A DNA stretch of 64,000 bases from RPQJ01 sp052035645 (GTDB lineage: Bacteria > Pseudomonadota > Gammaproteobacteria > Steroidobacterales > Steroidobacteraceae): positions 11,125 to 75,124 of the forward strand of contig JBPOHK010000094.1 of NCBI GenBank assembly GCA_052035645.1, in the 5' to 3' direction. The notes beneath the pieces were generated by a model that did not search any database, had not been told where the DNA came from, and saw only the letters and a program-made list of their open reading frames with translations. The first letter of the stretch is position 1. Each line of letters opens with the position of its first letter. Below are positions 18,269 through 27,367 of the stretch, piece after piece. The position numbers and the translations under genes were made by a program.

Positions 18269-21200
18269 AGACGCGCATCGCTTCGGACGCACCGGTTACA
18301 TCGTTCCTGCCTGTCAGAGGCCCGGTCGGTTGGCAAGGAACCTCCATGACCGGTCGGTCGACCCTCCGGCACAGCGGCGCCCTCGGCGCCGGCCTGCTGG
18401 CCCTCGTGCTGCTCCTCGGCGCGGCTCCAGCCGAGGCACAGCAGGACCGCAAGGCCCCGGCGTCGCCGCTCGTGGCGGCGAGCGACGAGCTGCTCGCCTC
18501 CGCTGGCGGCGGCGGGATGATGGCCCTCGCGGCCGGTCAGCCGGAGATGCCGATCACGATCTCGCCGCTGCGGATCGAGGAAGATCCCAACGGCGTCAAC
18601 ATCGACAGCGGCAAGACCCAGATGACGCCACAGGTGCTGTCGGTGCCCGGCGCACCTCGGCTGCGGTTTGATCGGGTGCAGAACGCCGCGCCGTACGTCA
18701 GTGGCCGGATCTCCGGCACGCCGGGGTCGGGCAGCCTCGGGAGCTTCTCGGCGCACACGATCGACGGTGTCACCGAGTCGTTCTCGTGTGCAGACTCCGA
18801 CTGCGAGAGCGTCACCGGCACGGGCTCGAACTTCCGCCAGAACACTCGACTTCTCAAGCGCGGCCACAGCGGAGAAACATACACCTACAACCTCAAGCAC
18901 GTCGCCACGACCGGCAGCAATCCGGTCGTCATCCTGTACTACGCTTCCTCGATCACGTACCCCGACGGCGAGGTGCTCAGCTTCACCTACGACACGGCGA
19001 CGCTGCCGGGCGACCCGTTCAACCGCACCTGGTATCGGCCGACGCGGATCTCCTCGAATCTCGGCTTCCACATCACGATTTCCTACCAGCCCGGGGCCGT
19101 CGATACGAATGGCTGGGGTCAGCCGGCGTTAGTCGGAATCTACAACAGTTCCTATCCATCGACAGCGCTCGGGCAACTCTCCTATAGCACCGATGGCAGC
19201 ATCACGGATCTCGGCGGGCGCGTCTTCCAGTGCCATGGCTGCCAGAACGCGCTGGGCGTGCCGATCGAAGTCGCCAGTGGGGACATGACGCTGCCCGGCG
19301 AGTCCACGGCCGCGATTCAGGTCACGCCGAGTCCGAGCGTTCCGCTGGTCGGCTCCGTCGTCAAGGACGGCGTGAGCTGGAGCTACAGCTACTTGAATGC
19401 TGTCTACGACACAATCATGCAGGGATATCGGTATGACCGCGTGACGGTCACCGGCCCCAATGGTTACAACGTCGTCTACAACCTGCAGCAGGTCGGCAGC
19501 CGCAACGTGATCACCAGCATCACGGACTCGATCGGGCGGGTCACGGCCGTCGACTACGACTCGCAGTACCGTCTCATGTTGGTGGTCAGCCCGGAAGGCA
19601 ACAAGGTTGCGGTCAACTACGACCTGCTGGGCAACGTCACGGACCGAGTGGCGACCCCCAAAGTGGGCTCCGGGCTCACCGCGGTCACCGAGACCGCGAA
19701 CTATCCGGCGACGGGATGCGACGGCATCGTCTTCGACATCCTGTGCTTCCGGCCGACCTGGTTCCGGGACGGGCTCAATCGCCAGACGGATTTCGTCTAC
19801 AACACCAAGGGCCAGCTGACCGAGCGGACCGATCCGGCGGATGCGGCCGGGGTGCGCAAGAAGACCTACGTCACCTACGAGACCGCCACCGGCATCAGCC
19901 GGCCGAGCGTGGTGCGGGTCTGCGGCGACATCTCGACCTGCGGCACGGCCGACGAGATCCGCACCGAGTACGAATACTGGGGCAATACGCTGTTGCCGAG
20001 CGTGGTGCGGCAGATCGACGCCGCCCGCGGCGAGACCCTGGTCACGACCAACAGCTACGACTCCGCGGGGCGGCTGCTCTCTGCGGACGGACCACTCCCC
20101 GGCAATGCGGATGCGGTCTATAGCCGCTATGACGTGCATGGCCGCAAGACCTGGGAGATCGGGGCTGCGGATCTCAACGGGATGCGCCGGGCAAAGACGT
20201 TCAGCTACCGAAACGCGGACGACAAGGTTACCGCGGTTGAAGAAGGCACGGTGTCGAGCCCGTCCGCGCCGGTGCTGACGGCTTATCAGCGAACCGACAA
20301 CACCTACGACAACCATCGTAATGTAAAGATCGAGTCCGTCTCCGCGAATGCGACGACCTATACGGTCACGCAGCGTACGTACAGCGACCGCGGTTGGGTC
20401 GATTGCGAGGCCCGGCGCATGAACCCGGCCGCGTTCGTGTCGCTGCCGGCGGATGCCTGCACGCTCGGCACGGCCGGCCAATACGGAGACGACCGCATCA
20501 CCCACAACGTGTATGACGCGGCTGGCCAGTTGTTGCAGATCCAGCGCGCGGTCGGGACCGCCGATCAGCAGAACTTCGCAACCTACACATACACGCAGAA
20601 CGGCAAGCAGCAGACGGTCAAGGACGCGAACAACAACCTGACCACCTACGAGTACGATGGCTTCGACCGGCTGAAGAAGATGCGCTTCCCGGTCGCGACC
20701 AGCGGCGCCAGCACCTCGAGCACGACGGACTACGAGCAGTACGGCTACGACGCCGTCGGCAACCGCACCTCGCTCAGGAAGCGCGACGGCAAGACCATCA
20801 CCTACGCGTACGACGCCTTGAACCGGGTGCGGCTCAAGACCGTGCCCGTGTCGACCAGCGGCGCTCCGGCTTACACGGTCTACTCAGGCTACGACCCGCA
20901 GGGCCTGCAGCTGTACGCGCGGTTCAGTTCGGCGACGGGAACCGGCATCACGAACACGTACGATGCGTTCGGCCGCCTGCGCACGTCCACCTCCAACATG
21001 GACGGTACGAACCGCACGGTGACTTCGGACTACGACGCGCACGGCAACCGGAGCCGGATCACACACCCCGACGGCGCGTACTTCACTTATCAGTACGACG
21101 CGTCGGATCAGGTCTACAACCTGTCCGAGAGCGGCGCATCGACGCTGGCCTTGATCGCCTACGATGACTTCCATCGCCGCACGCGCATCGACCGCGACAC

Positions 21201-22602
21201 GACCGGAGCGATCACGATCTTCGCGCCGGACCCGATCTCGCGGCTGTTGTCGATCTCGCAGAACCTGGACGGAGCCGGCACGACGAATGACGTCGGGATC
21301 GGCTTTGCGTACAACCCCGCGAGCCAGATCGCGGCCCGGTCGCAGACCAACGCTGTCTATGAGTATCCGATCACGAGCGCGAACAGCGTGTATGCGCCGG
21401 CCAACGGCCGCAACCAGTACACGCAGATCACCGGCGCCGGCGCGGCGACGTTCGGCTGGGATGCCAACGGCAACCTGACCTCCGACGGGACGACCACGTA
21501 CGGTTACGACACCGAGAACCGCCTGACGAGCGCCAGCGGCGCCAAGAATGCGACGCTGAGCTACGATCCGCTCGGGCGGCTGTACCAGGTGACGAGCGCC
21601 GGAGTCTCGACTCGGTTCGTGTATGACGGCGATCGCCTGATCGCAGAGTACAACGGCAGCGGCGTGGTGCAGCGCCGCTACGTGCACGGCGCCGGGGTGG
21701 ACGAACCGCTGGTGTGGTACGAGGGCGCGACGGTGTCCGCGGCTGCTCGACGGTACCTGCACGCCAACCATCAGGGATCCATAATCGCGACGAGCAACTC
21801 GGCCGGCGCCAAGCTCGACATCACCACCTACGACGCGTTCGGAGTCAGCACCGCACCGAGCACCTGGCGGTTCCAGTACACCGGCCAGACCTCGATTCCG
21901 CAGGTCGGGCTCTACTACTACAAGGCCCGGTTCTACAACCCGGTGCTCGGGCGGTTCATGCAGACGGACCCGATCGGGTATCGGGATGACTACAATCTGT
22001 ATGCGTATGTCTATAACGACCCTACGAATCGCACCGATCCGACAGGGGTCATCGCCGAGACGCCTTGGGACGCAGCCAATGTCGCCATGGACGTCGCGAG
22101 TCTGGCCGGCAACGTGGCGTCAGGGAATGTTGGAGGTGCGTTACTCGACGCTGCGGGGTTAGTCTACGACGCCACCGCAACCGCAATTCCTGTATTGCCA
22201 GGCGGCGCCGGGGCGGCAATAAGAGCCGCCCGCACAACCGACGTCGTCGGTAATGCGCAAAAGACTTTCCGCGCCGGCAGAATTGCTACGGGTCATGCCT
22301 TCGCGTCCGCGCGCGCCGCTCTGGCAATGGTCAAGTCTGGCGACTACGGCACAGTCGCTCTTAACAAGACGCTCAGCAAGATCACGGGCGGCGAAGTCGG
22401 GAGCAAGCTGAGGCCAGACGTCGCTGGCGTCAGACCAGATGGCAAAATTGACATCATTGAGGTGCTGTCGCCGGGGCAGGATCGCGTCAAGCTTGAGGCG
22501 AAATACTCCGCTGCTTTGGGCGACCAAATGGGCAGCTTCAAGGCTGTGGAACCGACAAAGCAAATTTGTACCGGCAGCCGGATTGCGAAAGACTCATGTT
22601 GA
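18265..22602 (+). CDS. RHS repeat protein with polymorphic toxin-like C-terminal tip
   Basis: A 1,445-residue exported protein. The signal peptide is near residues 32-55 (GAGLLALVLLLGAAPAEAQ), so a start at the internal ATG 18346 is possible; the ATG at 18265 overlaps the upstream gene. The body carries many YD repeats (YDALNRVRL, YDAFGRLRT, YDPLGRLYQV), which build a hollow beta-cocoon. The RHS core ends with YYYKARFYNPVLGRFMQTDPIG and DPTNRTDPTG near residue 1261. The tip (about 1262-1445) is unlike the body. It has a helical hydrophobic part, then RPDVAGVRPDGKIDIIEV (D1385, D1396, E1399), which resembles a restriction-endonuclease-like strand pair, although the usual ExK lysine is not evident. 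Base composition drops across the tip. Probable secreted toxin; the nuclease call is tentative. Confidence 0.9.
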   Translation: MKTRIASDAPVTSFLPVRGPVGWQGTSMTGRSTLRHSGALGAGLLALVLLLGAAPAEAQQDRKAPASPLVAASDELLASAGGGGMMALAAGQPEMPITISPLRIEEDPNGVNIDSGKTQMTPQVLSVPGAPRLRFDRVQNAAPYVSGRISGTPGSGSLGSFSAHTIDGVTESFSCADSDCESVTGTGSNFRQNTRLLKRGHSGETYTYNLKHVATTGSNPVVILYYASSITYPDGEVLSFTYDTATLPGDPFNRTWYRPTRISSNLGFHITISYQPGAVDTNGWGQPALVGIYNSSYPSTALGQLSYSTDGSITDLGGRVFQCHGCQNALGVPIEVASGDMTLPGESTAAIQVTPSPSVPLVGSVVKDGVSWSYSYLNAVYDTIMQGYRYDRVTVTGPNGYNVVYNLQQVGSRNVITSITDSIGRVTAVDYDSQYRLMLVVSPEGNKVAVNYDLLGNVTDRVATPKVGSGLTAVTETANYPATGCDGIVFDILCFRPTWFRDGLNRQTDFVYNTKGQLTERTDPADAAGVRKKTYVTYETATGISRPSVVRVCGDISTCGTADEIRTEYEYWGNTLLPSVVRQIDAARGETLVTTNSYDSAGRLLSADGPLPGNADAVYSRYDVHGRKTWEIGAADLNGMRRAKTFSYRNADDKVTAVEEGTVSSPSAPVLTAYQRTDNTYDNHRNVKIESVSANATTYTVTQRTYSDRGWVDCEARRMNPAAFVSLPADACTLGTAGQYGDDRITHNVYDAAGQLLQIQRAVGTADQQNFATYTYTQNGKQQTVKDANNNLTTYEYDGFDRLKKMRFPVATSGASTSSTTDYEQYGYDAVGNRTSLRKRDGKTITYAYDALNRVRLKTVPVSTSGAPAYTVYSGYDPQGLQLYARFSSATGTGITNTYDAFGRLRTSTSNMDGTNRTVTSDYDAHGNRSRITHPDGAYFTYQYDASDQVYNLSESGASTLALIAYDDFHRRTRIDRDTTGAITIFAPDPISRLLSISQNLDGAGTTNDVGIGFAYNPASQIAARSQTNAVYEYPITSANSVYAPANGRNQYTQITGAGAATFGWDANGNLTSDGTTTYGYDTENRLTSASGAKNATLSYDPLGRLYQVTSAGVSTRFVYDGDRLIAEYNGSGVVQRRYVHGAGVDEPLVWYEGATVSAAARRYLHANHQGSIIATSNSAGAKLDITTYDAFGVSTAPSTWRFQYTGQTSIPQVGLYYYKARFYNPVLGRFMQTDPIGYRDDYNLYAYVYNDPTNRTDPTGVIAETPWDAANVAMDVASLAGNVASGNVGGALLDAAGLVYDATATAIPVLPGGAGAAIRAARTTDVVGNAQKTFRAGRIATGHAFASARAALAMVKSGDYGTVALNKTLSKITGGEVGSKLRPDVAGVRPDGKIDIIEVLSPGQDRVKLEAKYSAALGDQMGSFKAVEPTKQICTGSRIAKDSC

Positions 22603-23501
22603 ATGCAGGCAACGGCAGCGGTTCACGGACGCCGCATTTTTCTCACCTGATCGATGCCGAACTCCCTGCGTCGCTAGAAGCAGCGACGTGCGTCTACTTC
22701 GACGGGATCTGGCGCGATTTCAGCAGCTTGGGGATGCTCGATCTGATCGAAGATTGGTTCGCGAAGTTTGAAGCCAAGCCCAAGGTCGTTTTGGCTGCGC
22801 CCAACGGGAAGGACGTGCCGCGTTACACGATAAGGTTGATGCGCGAGTCTGCAGCGTCAGGCGATGTCGCCTTTCGACGCACCTTCAGCACGCTCCAATT
22901 CTTCCCCAAAGGCAGAAAGACCATCGACGATACGTGGCGACCTTCGGTTTACTTTTCGGTTACAGTAGTGCGGCCCGCGTCAGCGTTCTTTTGCGTGAAC
23001 ACGGCGCTCGACGAGCGCGAGTTGCTGTCGCTCCTGCAGCGTGGTGACAAGGTTTTTCGGTGCGAGGCGGGCTACGGATTTTGGTTTCCCGTAGGATTTT
23101 CACCCCTCGCGTACTATGGTGGAATCTCGGTGGAGCCCGGGCGACGTCACGGCACTTGGGGCAAATGTGAATCACGGCGCCTTTCACATTGGCGTGACAA
23201 TACGTCTATCGGCATAGCGAAGGATGGTGAGCGGCGTTTCTTCAGCGCCTGCGACGGTTACGTACGAGACGCTTATCCACTGATGCTTCTTAGCGAGAAA
23301 CACATGAGCCGGCGCGTGGGCAGCTCGACCCTTATGGAGAGAATCATGGAGGGCGATTTTGGCCGGATCGAAGCGATCAATGATAAGCAACTCTGGCGGA
23401 TTCCGGCTGAGAGGCTCGCGGCCGCGCAGGAGCTGTTGGACAACAACGACATTAGCCTGTCCGGCCGGCGGCTTGAGGGCGTGGAGGGTGGGGAGGTTTG
23501 A
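22596..23501 (+). CDS. Candidate immunity protein for the RHS tip (unknown family)
   Basis: A 301-residue cytoplasmic protein without signal peptide or membrane segment. The ATG at 22596 overlaps the RHS stop by 7 bases, implying translational coupling; a TTG at 22566 would add 10 residues. The sequence is rich in aromatic residues (FWFPVGFSPLAYYGGIS, about 168-184; LSHWRDN). I do not recognise the family with certainty. Position directly after a toxin tip, low GC (31 of 60 bases in 23341-23400) and no enzymatic motif make an immunity role the simplest reading. It could instead be a second effector or an unrelated cargo gene. Confidence 0.65.
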   Translation: MLNAGNGSGSRTPHFSHLIDAELPASLEAATCVYFDGIWRDFSSLGMLDLIEDWFAKFEAKPKVVLAAPNGKDVPRYTIRLMRESAASGDVAFRRTFSTLQFFPKGRKTIDDTWRPSVYFSVTVVRPASAFFCVNTALDERELLSLLQRGDKVFRCEAGYGFWFPVGFSPLAYYGGISVEPGRRHGTWGKCESRRLSHWRDNTSIGIAKDGERRFFSACDGYVRDAYPLMLLSEKHMSRRVGSSTLMERIMEGDFGRIEAINDKQLWRIPAERLAAAQELLDNNDISLSGRRLEGVEGGEV

Positions 23502-23651
23502 GGGCAAGATTGCAGACTCATGCGATGCCATTGCTGTGCGAGCCACATGATGTGCGTTGCTGCGGTGCGATAACCACATGGCACTTGTTCTCCGATCTGC
23601 CTGACTGTGCAAGTCCGGCATTTCCCGACACCCGGATCGCCGGGATGACGT
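23502..23651. other. Short AT-richer gap between candidate immunity gene and IS remnant
   Basis: No gene is supported here. A small 5-base-pair inverted repeat (CCCGG at 23631-23635 with CCGGG at 23640-23644) lacks a T tract, so I do not call it a terminator. It may mark the edge of an exchanged module. Confidence 0.35.
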
Positions 23652-23918
23652 TCAGGCAGCCGTTGGCAGCGGCTCGCTGACCTGCTCGGTAGGGACGACT
23701 TCGGGGATCACGTCGACGCTGAGTGCTTCCTACAACGCCTGAGCCGGCGTGCGGCCCTTCAGCCGGTAGCCCTGGCGGCTACGCTCTAGATTGTAGTAGC
23801 GCAGGAAGCGATCGAGGTCGCGCTGGATCTCGTCGGTGCCGATGTACCAGGTCTGCCGACCCTACACGCGGAAGCACTCATCGAGCAGCGCGCGGTTCAT
23901 GCGCTCGACGAAGCTGAA
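23652..23918 (-). pseudogene. Decayed IS481/IS3-like transposase, C-terminal remnant
   Basis: Reading the minus strand from 23918 gives FVERMNRALLDECFRV, a stop, GRQTWYIGTDEIQRDL, then RFLRYYNLERSRQGYRLKG, another stop, and a short tail ending at 23652. This is the end of a DDE integrase-core transposase (YYNxERxHQGYRLKGRTPAQAL type). Two in-frame TAG codons (complements at 23862-23864 and 23730-23732) and loss of everything upstream of FVERMNR show it is dead. In intact relatives the residues before FVERMNR read like HPQTNG; here they do not, so the break is near 23913-23918. It lies just beyond the RHS tip/immunity pair. Confidence 0.85.
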
Positions 23919-24160
23919 CCGCGCCGGATTTCCCGGAGCCAGTTGGGGCCCGCTTCTTTCCCCGATACCGGGTTCTCCGGTCCGTTCTGAGTGAGGGTCG
24001 CGAAATAGCGTACGGAGGGTTCCCGGGGAGCCGTGGCACAAGGCTCTTGCAGGTACCTGCGCCCCTCCCGGCGCGACAGGATGGCAGCGGCGAACCCTTT
24101 CCGTGCCGGGTCGAATGAGGCAAAGTTCACGACCAAGAATCCTTCCCTAGGTGTGTACCG
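23919..24160. other. Intergenic region between IS remnant and DUF885 operon
   Basis: About 240 bases with no supported gene. It should contain the promoter for the plus-strand operon starting at 24161. I could not pick out terminal inverted repeats of the insertion sequence or a convincing promoter. Confidence 0.35.
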
Positions 24161-25972
24161 ATGCGCAGACTTGCCTGGCTGCCGGGCCTCGCGGCCCTGT
24201 TCCTGATCGCCTGCACCGCCACGCAGAAGCCGGCGGTCGCGCCGGCGGCGGCCCCCGCCCCGACCGCGGCTAGCGAGTCCGCGCGCCTCGGCCAGGTGGT
24301 CGACGCCTACTTCGAGGACCTGCTGCGCCTCAACCCGATGCTCGCCACCTCGATCGGCGACCCGCGCTACAACGACCGCTACGTCGTGGGCATCGCCCCC
24401 GCGGTGCGCGCGGAACGCGAGCAGTTCGAACGCGACTACCTGGCGCGCATCGGGCAGGTCGACCGCAGCGCGCTGCCGGAGGCCGACCGTCTCACCTACG
24501 ACGTGTTCAAGTCCGGCCGCGAGCGGGAGATCGCCGGCTACCGCTTCCGCGACGACCTGATCCCGCTCAATCAGTTCTACTCGGTGCCGAACAGCTTCGC
24601 GCAGCTCGGGTCGGGCACCGGCATGCAGCCGTTCAAGACGGTCAAGGACTACGAGGATTTCCTCAAGCGCATGGACGGTTTCGTCGCCTGGACGGACCAG
24701 GCCATCGTCAACATGCGCGAGGGCGTGAAGCTGGGTTACACGCTGCCGCGCGTGCTCACCGAGCGCGTGCTGCCGCAGCTCGACGCGCACATCGTCGCGC
24801 AGCCGGAGGACTCGCTCTACTGGGGGCCGATCCGCAAGCTGCCGGCCGAGTTCGCGGCCGCCGACCGCGAACGGCTGACGGCGGCCTACCGCGCCGCGAT
24901 CGAGACGAAGATCGTGCCGTCGTACCGCAAGCTGCGCGACTACATGCGCGACGAGTACCTGCCGAAGTGCCGCACCACGGTCGGCATGGACGCGCTGCCG
25001 GACGGCAAGGCCTGGTACGAATACCGCGTGCGCGAGATCACCACCACGGACTACACGCCGGCCCGGATCCACGAGATCGGCCTCGCGGAGGTCGCGCGCA
25101 TCCACGCCGAGATCCGCGGCGTGATGGCCAAGGTCGGCTTCAAGGGCAGTCTCGACGAGTTCTTCCGCTACCTGAACGCCGATCCGCAGTTCTTCTTCGC
25201 CGACAAGGAAACGCTGATCGCCGGCTACGACGACATCCGCAAGCGCGTGAACCCGCAGCTGCCGAAGCTGTTCGAGGTCCTGCCGAAGGCGGATTACGAG
25301 GTGCGCGCGGTCGAGCCCTTCCGCGAGAAGAGCGCGGCGGGCGGCCAGTACCAGGCGGCGAGCGAGGACGGCACCCGCCCGGGCATCTTCTACGCGAACA
25401 CCTACGACCTGAAGGCGCGTCCGAAGTGGGCGATGGAAGCGCTGTCGCTGCACGAGGCGAACCCGGGCCACCACTTCCAGATCTCGATCCAGCGCGAGCA
25501 GAAGGAGCTGCCGCGGTTCCGGCGCTTCGGCGGCTACACTGCCTACAGCGAGGGTTGGGCGCTCTACGCCGAGTCGCTCGGGCCCGACCTCGGCCTGTAC
25601 ACCGACCCGTACCAGTACTTCGGCCGCCTCGAGGGCGAGCTGTTCCGCGCGATCCGGCTGGTGGTCGACACCGGCCTGCACTCGAAGGGCTGGACCCGCG
25701 AGCAGGCGCTCGACTACATCGTCGCCAACAGCGCCACCAGCGAGGCGCGCCGCGTCGCGGAGACCGAGCGCTACATCGCGATCCCCGGCCAGGCACTCGC
25801 CTACAAGATCGGCCAGCTGAAGATCAGCGAGTTGCGTGCCCGCGCCGAACGCGAGCTCGGCCCGAAGTTCGACCTGCGCAGGTTCCACACCGTGGTATTG
25901 ATCAACGGCGCGCTCCCGCTCGACGTGCTCGAGGCGAACGTGGACCGCTGGATCGCGGCCCAGCGCGGCTGA
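24161..25972 (+). CDS. DUF885 family metallopeptidase-like lipoprotein
   Basis: A 603-residue protein with a lipobox (FLIAC, Cys about residue 18) and an Ala/Pro-rich linker, then a DUF885 domain. The hallmark is SLHEANPGHHFQ (about residues 429-440), a gluzincin-like HExxxxH zinc motif, followed downstream by GYTAYSEGWALYAE with a probable third ligand Glu. The family is thought to consist of carboxypeptidase-like zinc enzymes. It starts a plus-strand run with two M16 proteins, so all three may act on peptides in the cell envelope. The ATG at 24161 is the only start giving the lipoprotein signal. Confidence 0.9.
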   Translation: MRRLAWLPGLAALFLIACTATQKPAVAPAAAPAPTAASESARLGQVVDAYFEDLLRLNPMLATSIGDPRYNDRYVVGIAPAVRAEREQFERDYLARIGQVDRSALPEADRLTYDVFKSGREREIAGYRFRDDLIPLNQFYSVPNSFAQLGSGTGMQPFKTVKDYEDFLKRMDGFVAWTDQAIVNMREGVKLGYTLPRVLTERVLPQLDAHIVAQPEDSLYWGPIRKLPAEFAAADRERLTAAYRAAIETKIVPSYRKLRDYMRDEYLPKCRTTVGMDALPDGKAWYEYRVREITTTDYTPARIHEIGLAEVARIHAEIRGVMAKVGFKGSLDEFFRYLNADPQFFFADKETLIAGYDDIRKRVNPQLPKLFEVLPKADYEVRAVEPFREKSAAGGQYQAASEDGTRPGIFYANTYDLKARPKWAMEALSLHEANPGHHFQISIQREQKELPRFRRFGGYTAYSEGWALYAESLGPDLGLYTDPYQYFGRLEGELFRAIRLVVDTGLHSKGWTREQALDYIVANSATSEARRVAETERYIAIPGQALAYKIGQLKISELRARAERELGPKFDLRRFHTVVLINGALPLDVLEANVDRWIAAQRG

Positions 25973-25999
25973 CCCGCACTCGTGCCCAGAGGAGGCTGC

Positions 26000-27367
26000 A
26001 TGACCCGAACGAATCCTGCCTTGCACCTGTGCCGCCGCCTCGCGCTGGCGGCGCTGGTGCTGGCCGCTCCGCTCGCGACCGCCGCGTCGCTGCCCGGCGC
26101 CGACCAGATCGTCGCGAAGACCCTGCCGAACGGCCTGAAGATCGTCGTCTGGCCCGACAAGGACATCCCGAACGTCGCGATGTACACGTTCTACCGGGTC
26201 GGCAGCCGCAACGAGCGGCCGGGCATCACCGGCATCTCGCACTTCTTCGAGCACATGATGTTCAACGGCACCTCGACGCGCCCGCCGGGCGAGTTCGACC
26301 GCGTCATGGAGGCGAACGGCGGCCGCAACAACGCCTACACCAGCTCCGACGTGACGGTGTACCAGAACTGGTTCCCGTCGTCGGCCACCGAGCTGATCTT
26401 CGACCTCGAGGCCGACCGCATGCGCAACCTCGACTTCAACCCGGAGAAGGTCGAGAGCGAGCGGCAGGTCGTGTACTCCGAGCGGCGCTCGTCGATCGAC
26501 AACGACAACCTGGGCACGCTCGCCGAGCAGATGCAGGCGACGGCCTTCGTCGCGCACCCCTACCAGATCCCGACCATCGGCTGGCCGTCGGACATCGAGG
26601 GCTGGAAGGTCCAGGACCTCAAGGACTACTACACCGAGTACTACGCACCGAACAACGCGACCATGTTCGTGGTCGGCGACGTGAGCCCGGACGCCGTCTT
26701 CCGGCTCGCCGACCGCTACCTGGCGGGCATCCAGGCCCAGCCCGCGCCGGAGCCCGTCACGACGAAGGAGCCGCCGCAGCTCGGCGAACGCCGCATCCGC
26801 ATCGTGCGCGAGGCCCAGACACCCATCGTCGCCATGGCCTGGCACTCGGGGGCCGCCACGGACCGCTCGAACCGCGTGATGGAAGTGCTCCTCTCCATCC
26901 TCGGTTCCGGCGACTCGTCGCGACTGCACCAGCGGCTGGTGGAGCGCGAGCAGGCGGCGGTCGAGATCGGCACGGCGCTGGACCAGGGGTTCGACCCGGG
27001 CCTCGCCTGGATCTACGCCATCGTGCCCCCGGGCGGCGATCCGGCGCGCACCGAGCGCCTGATCGACGAGGAGATCGCGCGCATGGCGAAGGAAGGGCCG
27101 ACCCCGGCCGAGCTCGCCAAGGCCCGCAACCAGGTGCTGTCGTCGTTCTGGCACGGCCTCGAGACCATCAGCGGCAAGGCCCAGGCGCTCGGCACGTTCG
27201 AGGTGTTCCAGGGCGACTATCACAAGCTCTTCGACCTGCCGGCCGAGTACGAGGGCATCACCGCCGACGACCTGAAGCAGGTCGCGGCACAGGTCCTGTC
27301 GGCCGACAATCGCACGGTGGGCGTGCTCGTCCCGAAGGCGGACGGCGCGCAGGGAGGTGCGCAATGA
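26000..27367 (+). CDS. M16 family peptidase, catalytic subunit
   Basis: A 455-residue exported single-unit M16 peptidase (signal peptide about 1-29). The zinc motif is intact: HFFEH at 81-85, with the distal Glu in ESERQVVYSERR. GAGGAGG lies just upstream of the ATG at 26000. The stop overlaps the next M16 gene as ATGA. Half-size M16 proteins normally work as heterodimers of one catalytic and one non-catalytic chain, like mitochondrial processing peptidase, which matches this pair. Confidence 0.94.
   Translation: MTRTNPALHLCRRLALAALVLAAPLATAASLPGADQIVAKTLPNGLKIVVWPDKDIPNVAMYTFYRVGSRNERPGITGISHFFEHMMFNGTSTRPPGEFDRVMEANGGRNNAYTSSDVTVYQNWFPSSATELIFDLEADRMRNLDFNPEKVESERQVVYSERRSSIDNDNLGTLAEQMQATAFVAHPYQIPTIGWPSDIEGWKVQDLKDYYTEYYAPNNATMFVVGDVSPDAVFRLADRYLAGIQAQPAPEPVTTKEPPQLGERRIRIVREAQTPIVAMAWHSGAATDRSNRVMEVLLSILGSGDSSRLHQRLVEREQAAVEIGTALDQGFDPGLAWIYAIVPPGGDPARTERLIDEEIARMAKEGPTPAELAKARNQVLSSFWHGLETISGKAQALGTFEVFQGDYHKLFDLPAEYEGITADDLKQVAAQVLSADNRTVGVLVPKADGAQGGAQ

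Noticed and set aside
23631..23644. Small CCCGG/CCGGG inverted repeat after the candidate immunity gene
   Set aside because: The stem is only 5 base pairs and no T tract follows, so it does not qualify as an intrinsic terminator.
23897..27364. 1,155-codon open frame on the minus strand
   Set aside because: It lies opposite the DUF885 and M16 genes, which have clear motifs. Its composition is the Arg/Ala/His/Val-rich pattern of antisense frames in GC-rich DNA, with no recognisable domain.
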